Positions 1 to 6,232 of a stretch of DNA of 7,133 nucleotides are shown in pieces. Made by a program: the position numbers and the translations under genes. This DNA comes from Balneolales bacterium (GTDB taxonomy: Bacteria; Bacteroidota; Rhodothermia; Balneolales; Natronogracilivirgulaceae), in assembly GCA_007131535.1 (NCBI GenBank), contig SLQI01000450.1:1-7133 (forward strand), written 5' to 3'. Positions within the stretch are counted from its first letter, which is position 1. Every line of letters begins with the position of its first letter. The notes under the pieces are model-generated. The model was given only the letters and a program-made list of their open reading frames with translations, ran no database searches and was not told the DNA's origin.

Positions 1-15
1 CATTTCGTGTCTCCT
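1..15 (-). promoter_or_regulatory. Ribosome site and probable start codon of the next nos gene
   Basis: On the minus strand AGGAG (15-11) precedes ATG (3-1) by 7 bases, in a different frame from the membrane-protein gene, which is still open at the edge. This suggests that a further gene of the nos unit starts exactly at the window edge and overlaps its upstream neighbour by a few bases, giving translational coupling. NosL or NosD would be usual candidates, but no coding sequence of it is visible. Confidence 0.5.
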
Positions 16-619
16 GCTCTGGTGTTTGTGTTGATTTTTTTCCTTCCGGTCTCAGCCAGCGATCATAGCCATACGCGAATGCGGCACCTATCATCGAGAG
101 GCCGATAAATAGTGAACCCCAGTAGGGCCAGGAATGTGCGGTAATATTCAGTAATTGAGAAGTGCCTATGAGCGGGGGTTGATAGCTCATATCCGGCACC
201 TTAATGGGTGCTCTCGGATCGAGATCGTGTCCGTACTGATATCCCCAGTAATAGAAATCCGCCAAACCGCCAAGGGCCAGCAGAATAAATAAACCGATCC
301 AGGTAATCAGCAGCCATACCTTGCCGAATGCGGCAGTCAGCAGGCCAAAAAAGATCATAAAAGCAAAAATCCACGGCATCACTTTGAATTCCCAGAAATC
401 TTCCGGGTGAATTTCCGCCATGCCCACGTAGTGGTTCAGAATGTTGATGTTGCGGATGTCATGCCGCTCATGCCCGGTTACATCATCGAGCCAGATGTGC
501 ATTCCGATGCCGTCCGGGTACTGTGGCGCATACAGAGTGATGGACCAGATCGGGGTAAAATATACCGGAATTAACAGCAAAGCTGCGAACAAGACAATAA
601 GCCTCGCCTTGGTAGACAT
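1..619 (-). CDS. Nos-cluster integral membrane protein, NosB-like candidate (3' end cut by window edge)
   Basis: An open frame reads from ATG 619-617 through 206 codons to the left edge without a stop, so its true end lies outside. Hydrophobicity predicts four membrane helices, near residues 7-25, 80-99, 101-120 and 165-185. A polar loop between helices 1 and 2 is rich in possible metal ligands: H41, H50, H53, H63, M67 and H71, with a NHYVGM stretch at 62-67. A second aromatic, acidic loop covers about 121-160. AGGGAG lies 5 bases before the ATG. It follows nosZ on the same strand after a 196-bp gap. Known context: clade II nos clusters often carry a membrane protein of unknown function (NosB) directly after nosZ, and this one sits in that place. 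The family name is from position and topology, not from a recognised signature; copper handling or electron-transfer support is inference only. Confidence 0.8.
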   Translation of the reverse strand, partial: MSTKARLIVLFAALLLIPVYFTPIWSITLYAPQYPDGIGMHIWLDDVTGHERHDIRNINILNHYVGMAEIHPEDFWEFKVMPWIFAFMIFFGLLTAAFGKVWLLITWIGLFILLALGGLADFYYWGYQYGHDLDPRAPIKVPDMSYQPPLIGTSQLLNITAHSWPYWGSLFIGLSMIGAAFAYGYDRWLRPEGKKSTQTPEQETRN

Positions 620-637
620 ATAAACTCCCTGTTGGTT

Positions 638-735
638 TGGTAATTTGGTGATTAGGGTAATTGAGGTAATTAGGTGAATGGGTCATCTATAGTATTAATC
701 AACCTAATTACCTTAATCCCTCAACTACCTTAATT
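638..735. repeat. Degenerate tandem/inverted GGTAATTA-type repeat
   Basis: Bases 638-679 are built from imperfect 8-9 bp units resembling GGTAATTA. Bases 701-735 hold the same kind of units in reverse complement. The best-matched core is a perfect 12-bp inverted repeat, AGGTAATTAGGT at 664-675 against ACCTAATTACCT at 702-713, with a 26-base loop. It lies in the nosZ to membrane-protein spacer. It is not coding on either strand in any convincing way. Its function is unknown; it may be a decayed intergenic repeat family or an mRNA structure. Confidence 0.6.
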
Positions 736-748
736 CCTTGTTTTACAT

Positions 749-781
749 ACACCTTCCAGGTCTCTGGGACCTGGAAGGTGT
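749..781 (-). other. Perfect 14-bp hairpin downstream of nosZ (attenuator, 3'-end stabiliser or mobile palindromic repeat)
   Basis: ACACCTTCCAGGTC (749-762) and GACCTGGAAGGTGT (768-781) are exact reverse complements around a 5-base loop. The structure starts 34 bases past the nosZ stop codon. In the direction of nosZ transcription it is followed by ATGTAAAAC and not by a U-run, so it is not a textbook intrinsic terminator; read on the plus strand it ends in TTTT. It could protect the nosZ message 3' end and lower expression of the following genes, or be one copy of a dispersed palindrome. Structure certain, role inferred. Confidence 0.75.
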
Positions 782-815
782 TTTGGTGATAGTGAGAACG
801 AGATCTATAGTGGCG

Positions 816-2819
816 CTATAATTCAAGTTCTTCTTCTGCGGGATCGAGCTCACCGCCGACATCCCACTTCAATTCTACATTATCCGCCGGATCGGAAACC
901 CGGATGTAGCCTTGCATCTCCTGGTGGAGTGCTGAGCAGAAAGCGGTGCAGTAGAAAGGATAAATACCGGTACGTTGCGGTACCCACTTAATGGTTTGGG
1001 TATCTCCCGGAGGCACCAGTATTTCTGAGACATTCATGCCTTTGATCGCGATACCGTGCACCATATCCCAGTCCTGCTCCACATTGGTCAGGTGTACATA
1101 GACCGTATCCCCAACATTGATACCTTCAATGTTATCCGGGGCAAAGTGGCTTCGGATGCTGGCCATGTAGATGCGTACGACATCACCATCCCGCTCAACA
1201 CGCATATCCTCGGTTGTTTCAATCTTATGCGGGTGGTTGTTGGCATCGAGGTCATAGATTTGCATAGCATTGCCGCTGATCAGATCAGCCCGAACAGACT
1301 GCGCATAGTGAGGCTCACCGACGGTAGGAAAATCCAGTATCATTTCCATTTGTTCGCCGGAAATATCATACATTTGCGCCGGATGATTCTGCTTCGGACC
1401 TGTCGGCAGGAAGCGGTCACGGGAAGTCTTGGTCAGACCCAGCATGTACCTTTTATCCGGATTCGGAGTGTCTCCGCCGGTGATCATAAGGTGACCGATG
1501 GAGTAGTAGGAGTCAATGCGATCAACTACTTCGAAGGTATCGAGTGACCACTTTACAATTTCAGAAGAAATGTAAACCGAGGTATAGGCATGGCCGTCAC
1601 CGTCAAACTCGGTGTGGAGTGGTCCCAGACCGGGATCTTCCACCTCACCGGCAATAGTGGCTTCATACTCTAATACCGGCACTCCGTTGATCCGCTCTTC
1701 GAAACGCTCGTTCTCGATAGCATCGATCATTTTGGAAAAAGAGTGAACCGGAATTACGGTCGCAAGCTTACCACCGGCAACGATGAGTTCACCATCCGGA
1801 GAAATATCCACGCCGTGAGGTGATTTCGGTGTCGGCAAGAAGAAGATCACATCTTCAGGGATATCTTCAGGCTGTACAACAAGTACCTCGTCATTTTGCT
1901 CGGATACGGCCAGCTTATCATCACCTACATAATTGTGATAGTAATTGGCGTCCATCATTTCACCGATTCCGTTCTCGTGAACGTACTCGCTAAGCTTACG
2001 CCAGTTAACCGCCACGACGTAGTCTTTATCAAACTCAGAAGCCTGAATTTCCAAAAGCGTGTGCGCTTCTTCAGTGTTATAGCTGGTAAAGAAAACCCAG
2101 TCGCTGGAAACGCCTTTACCTGCACGTCCGAGATCGTAGTGATACGGAGGCATTTCCACCTGGAAATCCATACCCAGCCGGCCGGTTTCATCATCTACAG
2201 TGATGAAAGAAAGCAGACCGTTAAAGGTTTCCGAGTAGGAAGAAATCGGCACATCCAGATCCAGCTCCGAAGGAATACTGAACCGGGTAGCACCAATCAG
2301 ATATTCGGTATTTTCGGTAGCAAATGTGGATGCGTGGTTACCGCCGGTATTGGGCAGTTCCAGAATTTCACGGGTTGTGAATGATTGCAGATCTATACGT
2401 GCAACCCGGGGCGTATTATTCGCATTGATAAACATCCATCGCCCGTCAGGTTCAGCATTAGTCAAACTCATTTCAGGATGGTGAGAATCATCCCAGGGAA
2501 TAAATCCGTAACTGGTTTGCAATAATGGCTTGGTTTCTTCAGAATAACCGTATCCTCTTTGCGGGTCCTGAGAGAATACCGGAATATTATTAAGCTTACG
2601 CCCGGACGGCAGTCCGAATACGCTTAATTGCCCGCTATAACCGCCTGAAAGAAAGGCATAATATTCGTCATGCTCCCCGGGGGGGACATACGTTTTTTGA
2701 GCCGCTTCCTCAGTTCCGAGTACTCCAGGCTCGCCCGGGCACCCGTAAAGCAAAGCGCCGGCTCCGAATATCAACACCATCCCGGCGATGGCTTTGGTTA
2801 ATGATTTAGGTGATATCAT
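816..2819 (-). CDS. nosZ: Nitrous-oxide reductase NosZ, clade II (atypical), predicted lipoprotein
   Basis: The 667-residue copper enzyme reduces N2O to N2 as terminal step of denitrification or N2O respiration, outside the cytoplasmic membrane. The N-terminus is a Sec-type signal with a lipobox (LLYGC, Cys27) and no twin-arginine motif, as expected for clade II and unlike clade I. Residues ~50-520 form the seven-bladed propeller. All seven likely CuZ histidines are present: H113 and H114 (DDSHHPEMS), H162, H335 (SPHGV), H402 (GPLHTEFDG), H443 and H504 (GEPHY). Residues ~540-640 are the cupredoxin CuA domain with H588, C624, C628, H632 and M635. The residue between the two cysteines that is Trp in clade I is Ala626. 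A short acidic tail follows. GGAGG lies 6 bases before the ATG. It follows the cytochrome gene after 64 bp, its likely co-transcribed electron donor. No frameshift or missing ligand is seen. Confidence 0.97.
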   Translation of the reverse strand: MISPKSLTKAIAGMVLIFGAGALLYGCPGEPGVLGTEEAAQKTYVPPGEHDEYYAFLSGGYSGQLSVFGLPSGRKLNNIPVFSQDPQRGYGYSEETKPLLQTSYGFIPWDDSHHPEMSLTNAEPDGRWMFINANNTPRVARIDLQSFTTREILELPNTGGNHASTFATENTEYLIGATRFSIPSELDLDVPISSYSETFNGLLSFITVDDETGRLGMDFQVEMPPYHYDLGRAGKGVSSDWVFFTSYNTEEAHTLLEIQASEFDKDYVVAVNWRKLSEYVHENGIGEMMDANYYHNYVGDDKLAVSEQNDEVLVVQPEDIPEDVIFFLPTPKSPHGVDISPDGELIVAGGKLATVIPVHSFSKMIDAIENERFEERINGVPVLEYEATIAGEVEDPGLGPLHTEFDGDGHAYTSVYISSEIVKWSLDTFEVVDRIDSYYSIGHLMITGGDTPNPDKRYMLGLTKTSRDRFLPTGPKQNHPAQMYDISGEQMEMILDFPTVGEPHYAQSVRADLISGNAMQIYDLDANNHPHKIETTEDMRVERDGDVVRIYMASIRSHFAPDNIEGINVGDTVYVHLTNVEQDWDMVHGIAIKGMNVSEILVPPGDTQTIKWVPQRTGIYPFYCTAFCSALHQEMQGYIRVSDPADNVELKWDVGGELDPAEEELEL

Positions 2820-2825
2820 ATATCG

Positions 2826-2830
2826 CCTCC
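2826..2830 (-). promoter_or_regulatory. Strong ribosome-binding site of nosZ
   Basis: The minus strand reads GGAGG with 6 bases before ATG 2819-2817. This fixes the nosZ start and contrasts with the Rrf2, cytochrome and mscS genes nearby, which have no Shine-Dalgarno sequence. It suggests that NosZ is translated at a higher rate than its operon partners. Confidence 0.8.
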
Positions 2831-2883
2831 ATATGTGAGTATTGTGAGTTGTTTGTTGTTGTTTTGGTTCGGGAAATAATGTT

Positions 2884-3351
2884 TTAGTTTTCTTCGGCCT
2901 GATAGCGCAGGTATTCTACAATTGCGCGGGCCTGCTCTTTATCAACATTTTGATAAGGCATCTCCACCAGATACTCCCGTAGTAGTGCTTGCCCAACCGG
3001 ATGCCGCTGAATGTTTTCGCTTGGATTGAGAATAAAGTTCATTATGAACTCCGGGCTCCGGCCCGTGGTAATTTTTCCGAGTTCGGGACCTACATGCCGG
3101 CCTTCCATTCTGTGACAGGATGAACAGCGGCTTCGGTACACCTGCCGGCCTTTCTCCACTTTTTCCATATCAATTTCATCAGGTATTTCGATTCGCTGAT
3201 CGATCGGCCCGATTCCATGATCCATTTCAAAATCGGTGAGGCCGGTTTCCTCAGCATTATTACCGGCTTCATCGGTCTCATTCTGCCCGCAGGAGCTTAC
3301 CCCGAAGGTGACCAGAGTTAATATTATTATGAGGGTAAAAAGCTTGTTCAT
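2884..3351 (-). CDS. Monoheme c-type cytochrome lipoprotein, probable electron donor to NosZ
   Basis: This 155-residue precursor has a lipoprotein signal (residues 1-20, lipobox VSSC, Cys21), then an acidic, disordered linker to about residue 60, then a class I cytochrome c domain. The heme site is CSSCH at 76-80, with His80 as proximal ligand; Met131 in VEMPYQN is the likely distal axial ligand. Exactly one heme motif is present. The C-terminal helix (AIVEYLRYQ) is typical of the fold. It sits between the Rrf2 regulator (28-bp gap) and nosZ (64-bp gap) on one strand. Clade II nos clusters commonly encode small cytochromes c (NosC type) that carry electrons from the quinol pool side to the CuA site, and this role is inferred here. 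No Shine-Dalgarno sequence is visible; a TATAAT-containing motif ends 10 bases before the ATG. Confidence 0.93.
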   Translation of the reverse strand: MNKLFTLIIILTLVTFGVSSCGQNETDEAGNNAEETGLTDFEMDHGIGPIDQRIEIPDEIDMEKVEKGRQVYRSRCSSCHRMEGRHVGPELGKITTGRSPEFIMNFILNPSENIQRHPVGQALLREYLVEMPYQNVDKEQARAIVEYLRYQAEEN

Positions 3352-3361
3352 TATAGAGGTA

Positions 3362-3379
3362 TTAAGAGTATTATATCTT
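3362..3379 (-). promoter_or_regulatory. Copy 1 of 18-bp operator/promoter-like motif, upstream of the cytochrome gene
   Basis: The minus strand reads AAGATATAATACTCTTAA, ending 10 bases before the cytochrome ATG. It matches the motif in front of the Rrf2 gene at 17 of 18 positions and at the same distance from the start codon. It contains a perfect TATAAT (3375-3370), though no good -35 box was found 16-18 bases upstream. The ends are complementary (TTAAGA / ATCTTAA-like). It overlaps the final codon of the Rrf2 gene side of the spacer only at its edge. Probable internal promoter with an Rrf2 operator; experimentally unproven. Confidence 0.6.
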
Positions 3380-3841
3380 TTATTTGTTTATATAAGTCGC
3401 CTTTTTGCCTGTTGTTGCATCCGTAATCGGGGAACCTTCCGTACTATTGGAGGTAATCCATTTAACATCGGTGTTGTTAAGCAGGTCATGCAGTCTGTTT
3501 TGTATCTCGCCCCAGTACTTACCGAATGGGCAATTACCGGTTTTCATACAAAGCTCATCGTGCAGCAGACAGCTGCACTTTTCAAATCCCGGCTCCAGTA
3601 CATTGAGGATTTCTGCAAGGGTAATCTCTTCGGCAGGCCGAGCAAGTGAAACACCGCCGGTATTACCGCGCCTTGAGTAGATGATTCCCCCTTGCTGTAA
3701 TCGCTGCAAAAGCTTGGTGAGATATTGGAACGGGATGTCCAATTCATCACTGATCTCTCTGATGGCTACAAACCGGCTTTCCGGTTGCTGCGCAAGGTAG
3801 CAGACAGATTTTATTCCGTATTTGCTCGTTGTGCTGATCAT
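3380..3841 (-). CDS. Rrf2-family transcriptional regulator (NsrR/IscR-like, probable Fe-S sensor)
   Basis: The protein has 153 residues, close to the family norm. A winged helix-turn-helix occupies about residues 8-68: the start MISTTSKYGIKSVCYLA, the recognition region FQYLTKLLQRL (38-48) and the wing SRRGNTGGVSLAR (56-68) are classic Rrf2. A cysteine cluster follows with C89, C91, C98 and C104; C98 and C104 have the X5 spacing of IscR/NsrR cluster ligands, and C89 or C91 would be the first ligand. A hydrophilic tail of about 25 residues follows the dimerisation helix. It is the first gene of the nos unit, 28 bp ahead of the cytochrome gene. Rrf2 proteins with such clusters sense nitric oxide, oxygen or Fe-S status; control of N2O respiration and of its own gene is inferred from position and from the twin motifs. 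No Shine-Dalgarno site is visible. Confidence 0.92.
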   Translation of the reverse strand: MISTTSKYGIKSVCYLAQQPESRFVAIREISDELDIPFQYLTKLLQRLQQGGIIYSRRGNTGGVSLARPAEEITLAEILNVLEPGFEKCSCLLHDELCMKTGNCPFGKYWGEIQNRLHDLLNNTDVKWITSNSTEGSPITDATTGKKATYINK

Positions 3842-3851
3842 GATTACATAT

Positions 3852-3869
3852 TTAAGAGTATTTTATCTT
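3852..3869 (-). promoter_or_regulatory. Copy 2 of 18-bp operator/promoter-like motif, upstream of the Rrf2 gene
   Basis: The minus strand reads AAGATAAAATACTCTTAA, ending 10 bases before the Rrf2 ATG. It is the twin of 3362-3379 with a single difference. It overlaps the -10 hexamer TAAAAT, as expected for an operator that blocks RNA polymerase. The plus-strand form begins AAGAGTATTTT, which loosely recalls the AAGATGYATTT half-site known for proteobacterial NsrR; this resemblance is suggestive only. Confidence 0.6.
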
Positions 3870-3888
3870 AATATACGGGTGTTCTCAA
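3860..3888 (-). promoter_or_regulatory. Candidate promoter of the Rrf2-cytochrome-nosZ unit
   Basis: On the minus strand TTGAGA (3888-3883) and TAAAAT (3865-3860) are separated by 17 bases, a near-consensus housekeeping sigma arrangement. An AT-rich stretch with a T-run (about 3903-3920) lies just upstream and could act as an UP element. A start about 7 bases past the -10 would give a leader of only about 12 bases, consistent with the missing Shine-Dalgarno sequence. No Bacteroidetes-type TAnnTTTG box was seen here. Confidence 0.5.
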
Positions 3889-4167
3889 AATCACGCAAGA
3901 AAATTTGTAAAAAAATATTCTGAATCTCCCAGCACCCTTACTGATGCAGGTCTTGTCGGATGTTGAGGTCTGATAAAACCTGCTTTATGGTGAATTAGCT
4001 ATCACAATCACAAATCTGAAATCACATATCGCTAATCTGCTATCCGCCGGCCTTACTTCGATATCGGCTATCGGCTAACCTTTTCGCTTTACCTCAGCCA
4101 TCTGCGCCGGGTTTAACGGATTAACGATAGCAGATTAACGAATTCAGATTTTTGATTTGTTTCCCAG
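3889..4167. other. Non-coding spacer between mscS and the nos unit, with short repeats
   Basis: No credible gene was found. Bases 3946-3983 can form a weak stem (GCAGGT / ACCTGC, extended by a G-U pair on the minus-strand transcript), a possible mscS 3' structure but without an adjacent U-run. Bases 3997-4151 are full of short recurring words: TAATCTGCTATC (4033-4044) is inverted exactly at 4126-4137, AAATCTGAA (4012-4020) is inverted at 4143-4151, GATTAACGA occurs twice (4119, 4133), and ATCGGCT is tandemly doubled at 4063-4076. The paired arms could close a large stem-loop after mscS. Confidence 0.55.
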
Positions 4168-5067
4168 CTACTTCTTCTCCTGGTTTTCTTCGGACGGCTC
4201 CTTTGGCTGATTTTTAAATACGACATCAAGCGGCAGAGATTTGCTGGCCGAACCGGCATAAAGAGAAAGATGCGGGAACGGAATCTCAATTCCCTCTTCT
4301 TCAAAGCGCTGTTTGATTTCCATGTTCAGTGAGTTTTTCAGCTTCAACCATTCTTCGCGTATCGCCCAGGCAACGAAAAGTATATCAATGGATGAATTTC
4401 CGAACTTATCAAAAATCATCAGCGGTTCGGGATTCGCGAGCGCCGTGGGATTTTTCCGGGCTACATCAAACAACACTTTACGCACCTTGTTGAGATCCTC
4501 TTTGTAGGCCACCGATACATTCACATCAACTCTTCGAATCGGAAAGCGGGTGATATTGGTCACCTCCGACTTAATCATCGTCTCATTCGGAATCCGCACA
4601 AACTGATTATTGAACTTTCGCAATTTTACCGACATGGTATCAATCGACAATACAACGCCGGTGGTATCCCCTACCGTAATGATATCTCCAACTTTAAATG
4701 GCTGTTCAGCAATCAAAAACAGGCCGCTGATGACATTGGAGACACTGGTCTGGGAGGCAAACCCCAAAGCCACACCAACGATACCAGCCGCCCCGAGCAG
4801 TGGTGCAAGTTGAAACCCGAAATTGTGCAATACCATCACCATTACCAGCGATAACCCGGTATAAAAGGTAATTTTGCCGGCCAGCTGACCGTAATGTTCG
4901 TTGTAATGTTTGGCAAAAAACTGACGCACCCACCGTCGAAGCAGGGATAACAGCGGAACCCCGATAAGCAGCAGTATTATGGCTCTCAATAAATTCTGCC
5001 ACTGCTCTTCGGTAAGGAAACCGAGTGGAGAAGTAAAGATGGTATTCAGGTAATCAAGCAGTTCCAT
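4168..5067 (-). CDS. MscS-family small-conductance mechanosensitive channel
   Basis: This 299-residue inner-membrane protein has the length and layout of a minimal MscS. Membrane helices are predicted at about 25-43 and 66-82. The pore helix TM3 spans about 88-120 with the Gly/Ala-rich packing pattern GAAGIVGVALGFASQ, followed by NVISGLFLI. The beta domain follows, with EQPFKVGDII, GVVLSIDTMSVKLR and the conserved-type IPNETM segment (159-164). The alpha-beta domain ends in the usual GIEIPFPHLSLY-type stretch (259-270), then a charged tail. MscS homologues open under membrane tension to release solutes on osmotic downshift. The ATG lies 4 bases after the stop of the upstream gene and has no Shine-Dalgarno sequence, so translation is probably coupled. 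Confidence 0.95.
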   Translation of the reverse strand: MELLDYLNTIFTSPLGFLTEEQWQNLLRAIILLLIGVPLLSLLRRWVRQFFAKHYNEHYGQLAGKITFYTGLSLVMVMVLHNFGFQLAPLLGAAGIVGVALGFASQTSVSNVISGLFLIAEQPFKVGDIITVGDTTGVVLSIDTMSVKLRKFNNQFVRIPNETMIKSEVTNITRFPIRRVDVNVSVAYKEDLNKVRKVLFDVARKNPTALANPEPLMIFDKFGNSSIDILFVAWAIREEWLKLKNSLNMEIKQRFEEEGIEIPFPHLSLYAGSASKSLPLDVVFKNQPKEPSEENQEKK

Positions 5068-5071
5068 AAAC

Positions 5072-5863
5072 TTAGTGCATTAATCCCAGTGGTTGTATCT
5101 CTCTCAGTCGTTGAAATGTACGCACGGCGAAATTTTTGCGAATGGGGGTGCGGGCCCGGGTTATCAGTTTTCCCCTTTTTGCCTCTTCCGGAAGCCGGCC
5201 TTTCATTTCAATATCACACAATTTCTCTTCACCCAGATACAGTATATCGGTTTGATCCGCCCACAAATAATCATCTTTGATGTACATAGACAACCGGTCA
5301 ACCCGAAGGCAGATATTATCAAAATTAAGTTCACCCTCGGTATTATTGTAGATTTGGATGGTACAAACCGCCATATGAGGCTCGAACATTTCATCTGCAA
5401 TTTCTCTTCTTGCCGTAGTCGGCAGCCCGTAGCAGAGCTCGCCGTCCATAAATGTTCCGAACCAGGTGTTGGATAGCACCACCGTCGGAATTTCGGTAAT
5501 TACAAAATCAGGATAGTCTTTTGGCACCACGCGCACGAATACGGGAACGCGCGTATAGATACGAGCCTGGGCTCCCTGAGATACCCGAAACGGAAATTCC
5601 GGTTTAATAACTACCGGCCGATCCGGGAAGCACGGGATCAACCGATACTCCCGAATATCCTCCTTCAGCGCCCAACGGGTCCAGTCCAATTGTTTTTCCA
5701 AATCGATCATATCTGTCGTTTCCGGCTCATCGACAGCCGGGGCATACCTGTGCGCCACCCTGATTTCATTGGCTACTTTTTTCAGATAAACCGTCAGCGA
5801 ACTGATCGTTTGGTGCTGCATCCGGTCTTCTTCAAGATGCAAATCAACCCAGTATTTGCTCAT
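5072..5863 (-). CDS. DUF432-like protein of unknown function, coupled to mscS
   Basis: I read 263 residues from ATG 5863-5861 (MSKYWVDLHL). The frame stays open upstream to a TTG at 5953-5951, with ATG codons at 5938 and 5935, but those extra 25-30 residues look unlike the conserved N-terminus (a W-x-x-H-L start followed by a TISSLTVYLK strand), and no start has a good ribosome site. The body is beta-rich and soluble: PDRPVVIKPEFPF, then RIYTRVPVFVRVV, the distinctive VVLSNTWFGTFMDGELCYGL segment, and PHMAVCTIQIYNNTEG. There is no signal peptide and no catalytic motif. The pattern recalls the DUF432 family, from memory and not from a search. The function is unknown; location 4 bp before mscS suggests a partner or modulator of the channel. 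Confidence 0.8.
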   Translation of the reverse strand: MSKYWVDLHLEEDRMQHQTISSLTVYLKKVANEIRVAHRYAPAVDEPETTDMIDLEKQLDWTRWALKEDIREYRLIPCFPDRPVVIKPEFPFRVSQGAQARIYTRVPVFVRVVPKDYPDFVITEIPTVVLSNTWFGTFMDGELCYGLPTTARREIADEMFEPHMAVCTIQIYNNTEGELNFDNICLRVDRLSMYIKDDYLWADQTDILYLGEEKLCDIEMKGRLPEEAKRGKLITRARTPIRKNFAVRTFQRLREIQPLGLMH

Positions 5864-6232
5864 ATTGTCTGTGCGGTAAAGTGATGATAGACTATTGCCA
5901 ATGCTAAATATGGAATTTTCTACAAATATGCGCATCATAAGAATGCATACCAAAACAAGATATGTGCCTGATCAATCATCCTCTCCAATACCATCGGCAA
6001 CCAATGCAGACGATTTATGATACCCACCAACGTTTTACTTTAAGTCGCTGCTGCCCGACAAAACTTTAGCTGATCATGCCCTGCTTGTTTTAACAGAACT
6101 TTGTGTGACCAAAACAATTCAGCAAACTGTATGACCTACAGGAATTTCACTTGAGTAATCCACAAATTTACAGGATATTGAATTACATATATATTGAATG
6201 AGAAGACAAAATCTCCTGTTATAGTAAAAAGC

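Noticed and set aside
483..686. 67-codon minus-strand frame starting in the nosZ 3' spacer
   Set aside because: It overlaps the membrane-protein gene in another frame, and its N-terminus is translated repeat sequence; the frame starting at 619 has helices and a ribosome site.
749..784. Intrinsic terminator for nosZ
   Set aside because: The stem is perfect but the T-run is on the wrong side for nosZ transcription; kept as a hairpin of uncertain role.
1056..1547. 163-codon open frame on the plus strand inside nosZ
   Set aside because: It is antisense to well-conserved NosZ propeller sequence, has no ribosome site and gives no recognisable protein.
1896..2384. 162-codon open frame on the plus strand inside nosZ
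   Set aside because: It lies fully antisense to conserved coding sequence; a composition shadow.
2838..2870. GTT/TTG-rich tract upstream of nosZ as a regulatory repeat
   Set aside because: Short and imperfect with no symmetry; ordinary low-complexity spacer.
3236..3649. 137-codon open frame on the plus strand across the cytochrome and Rrf2 genes
   Set aside because: It runs antisense to two genes with clear domain signatures and has no motif of its own.
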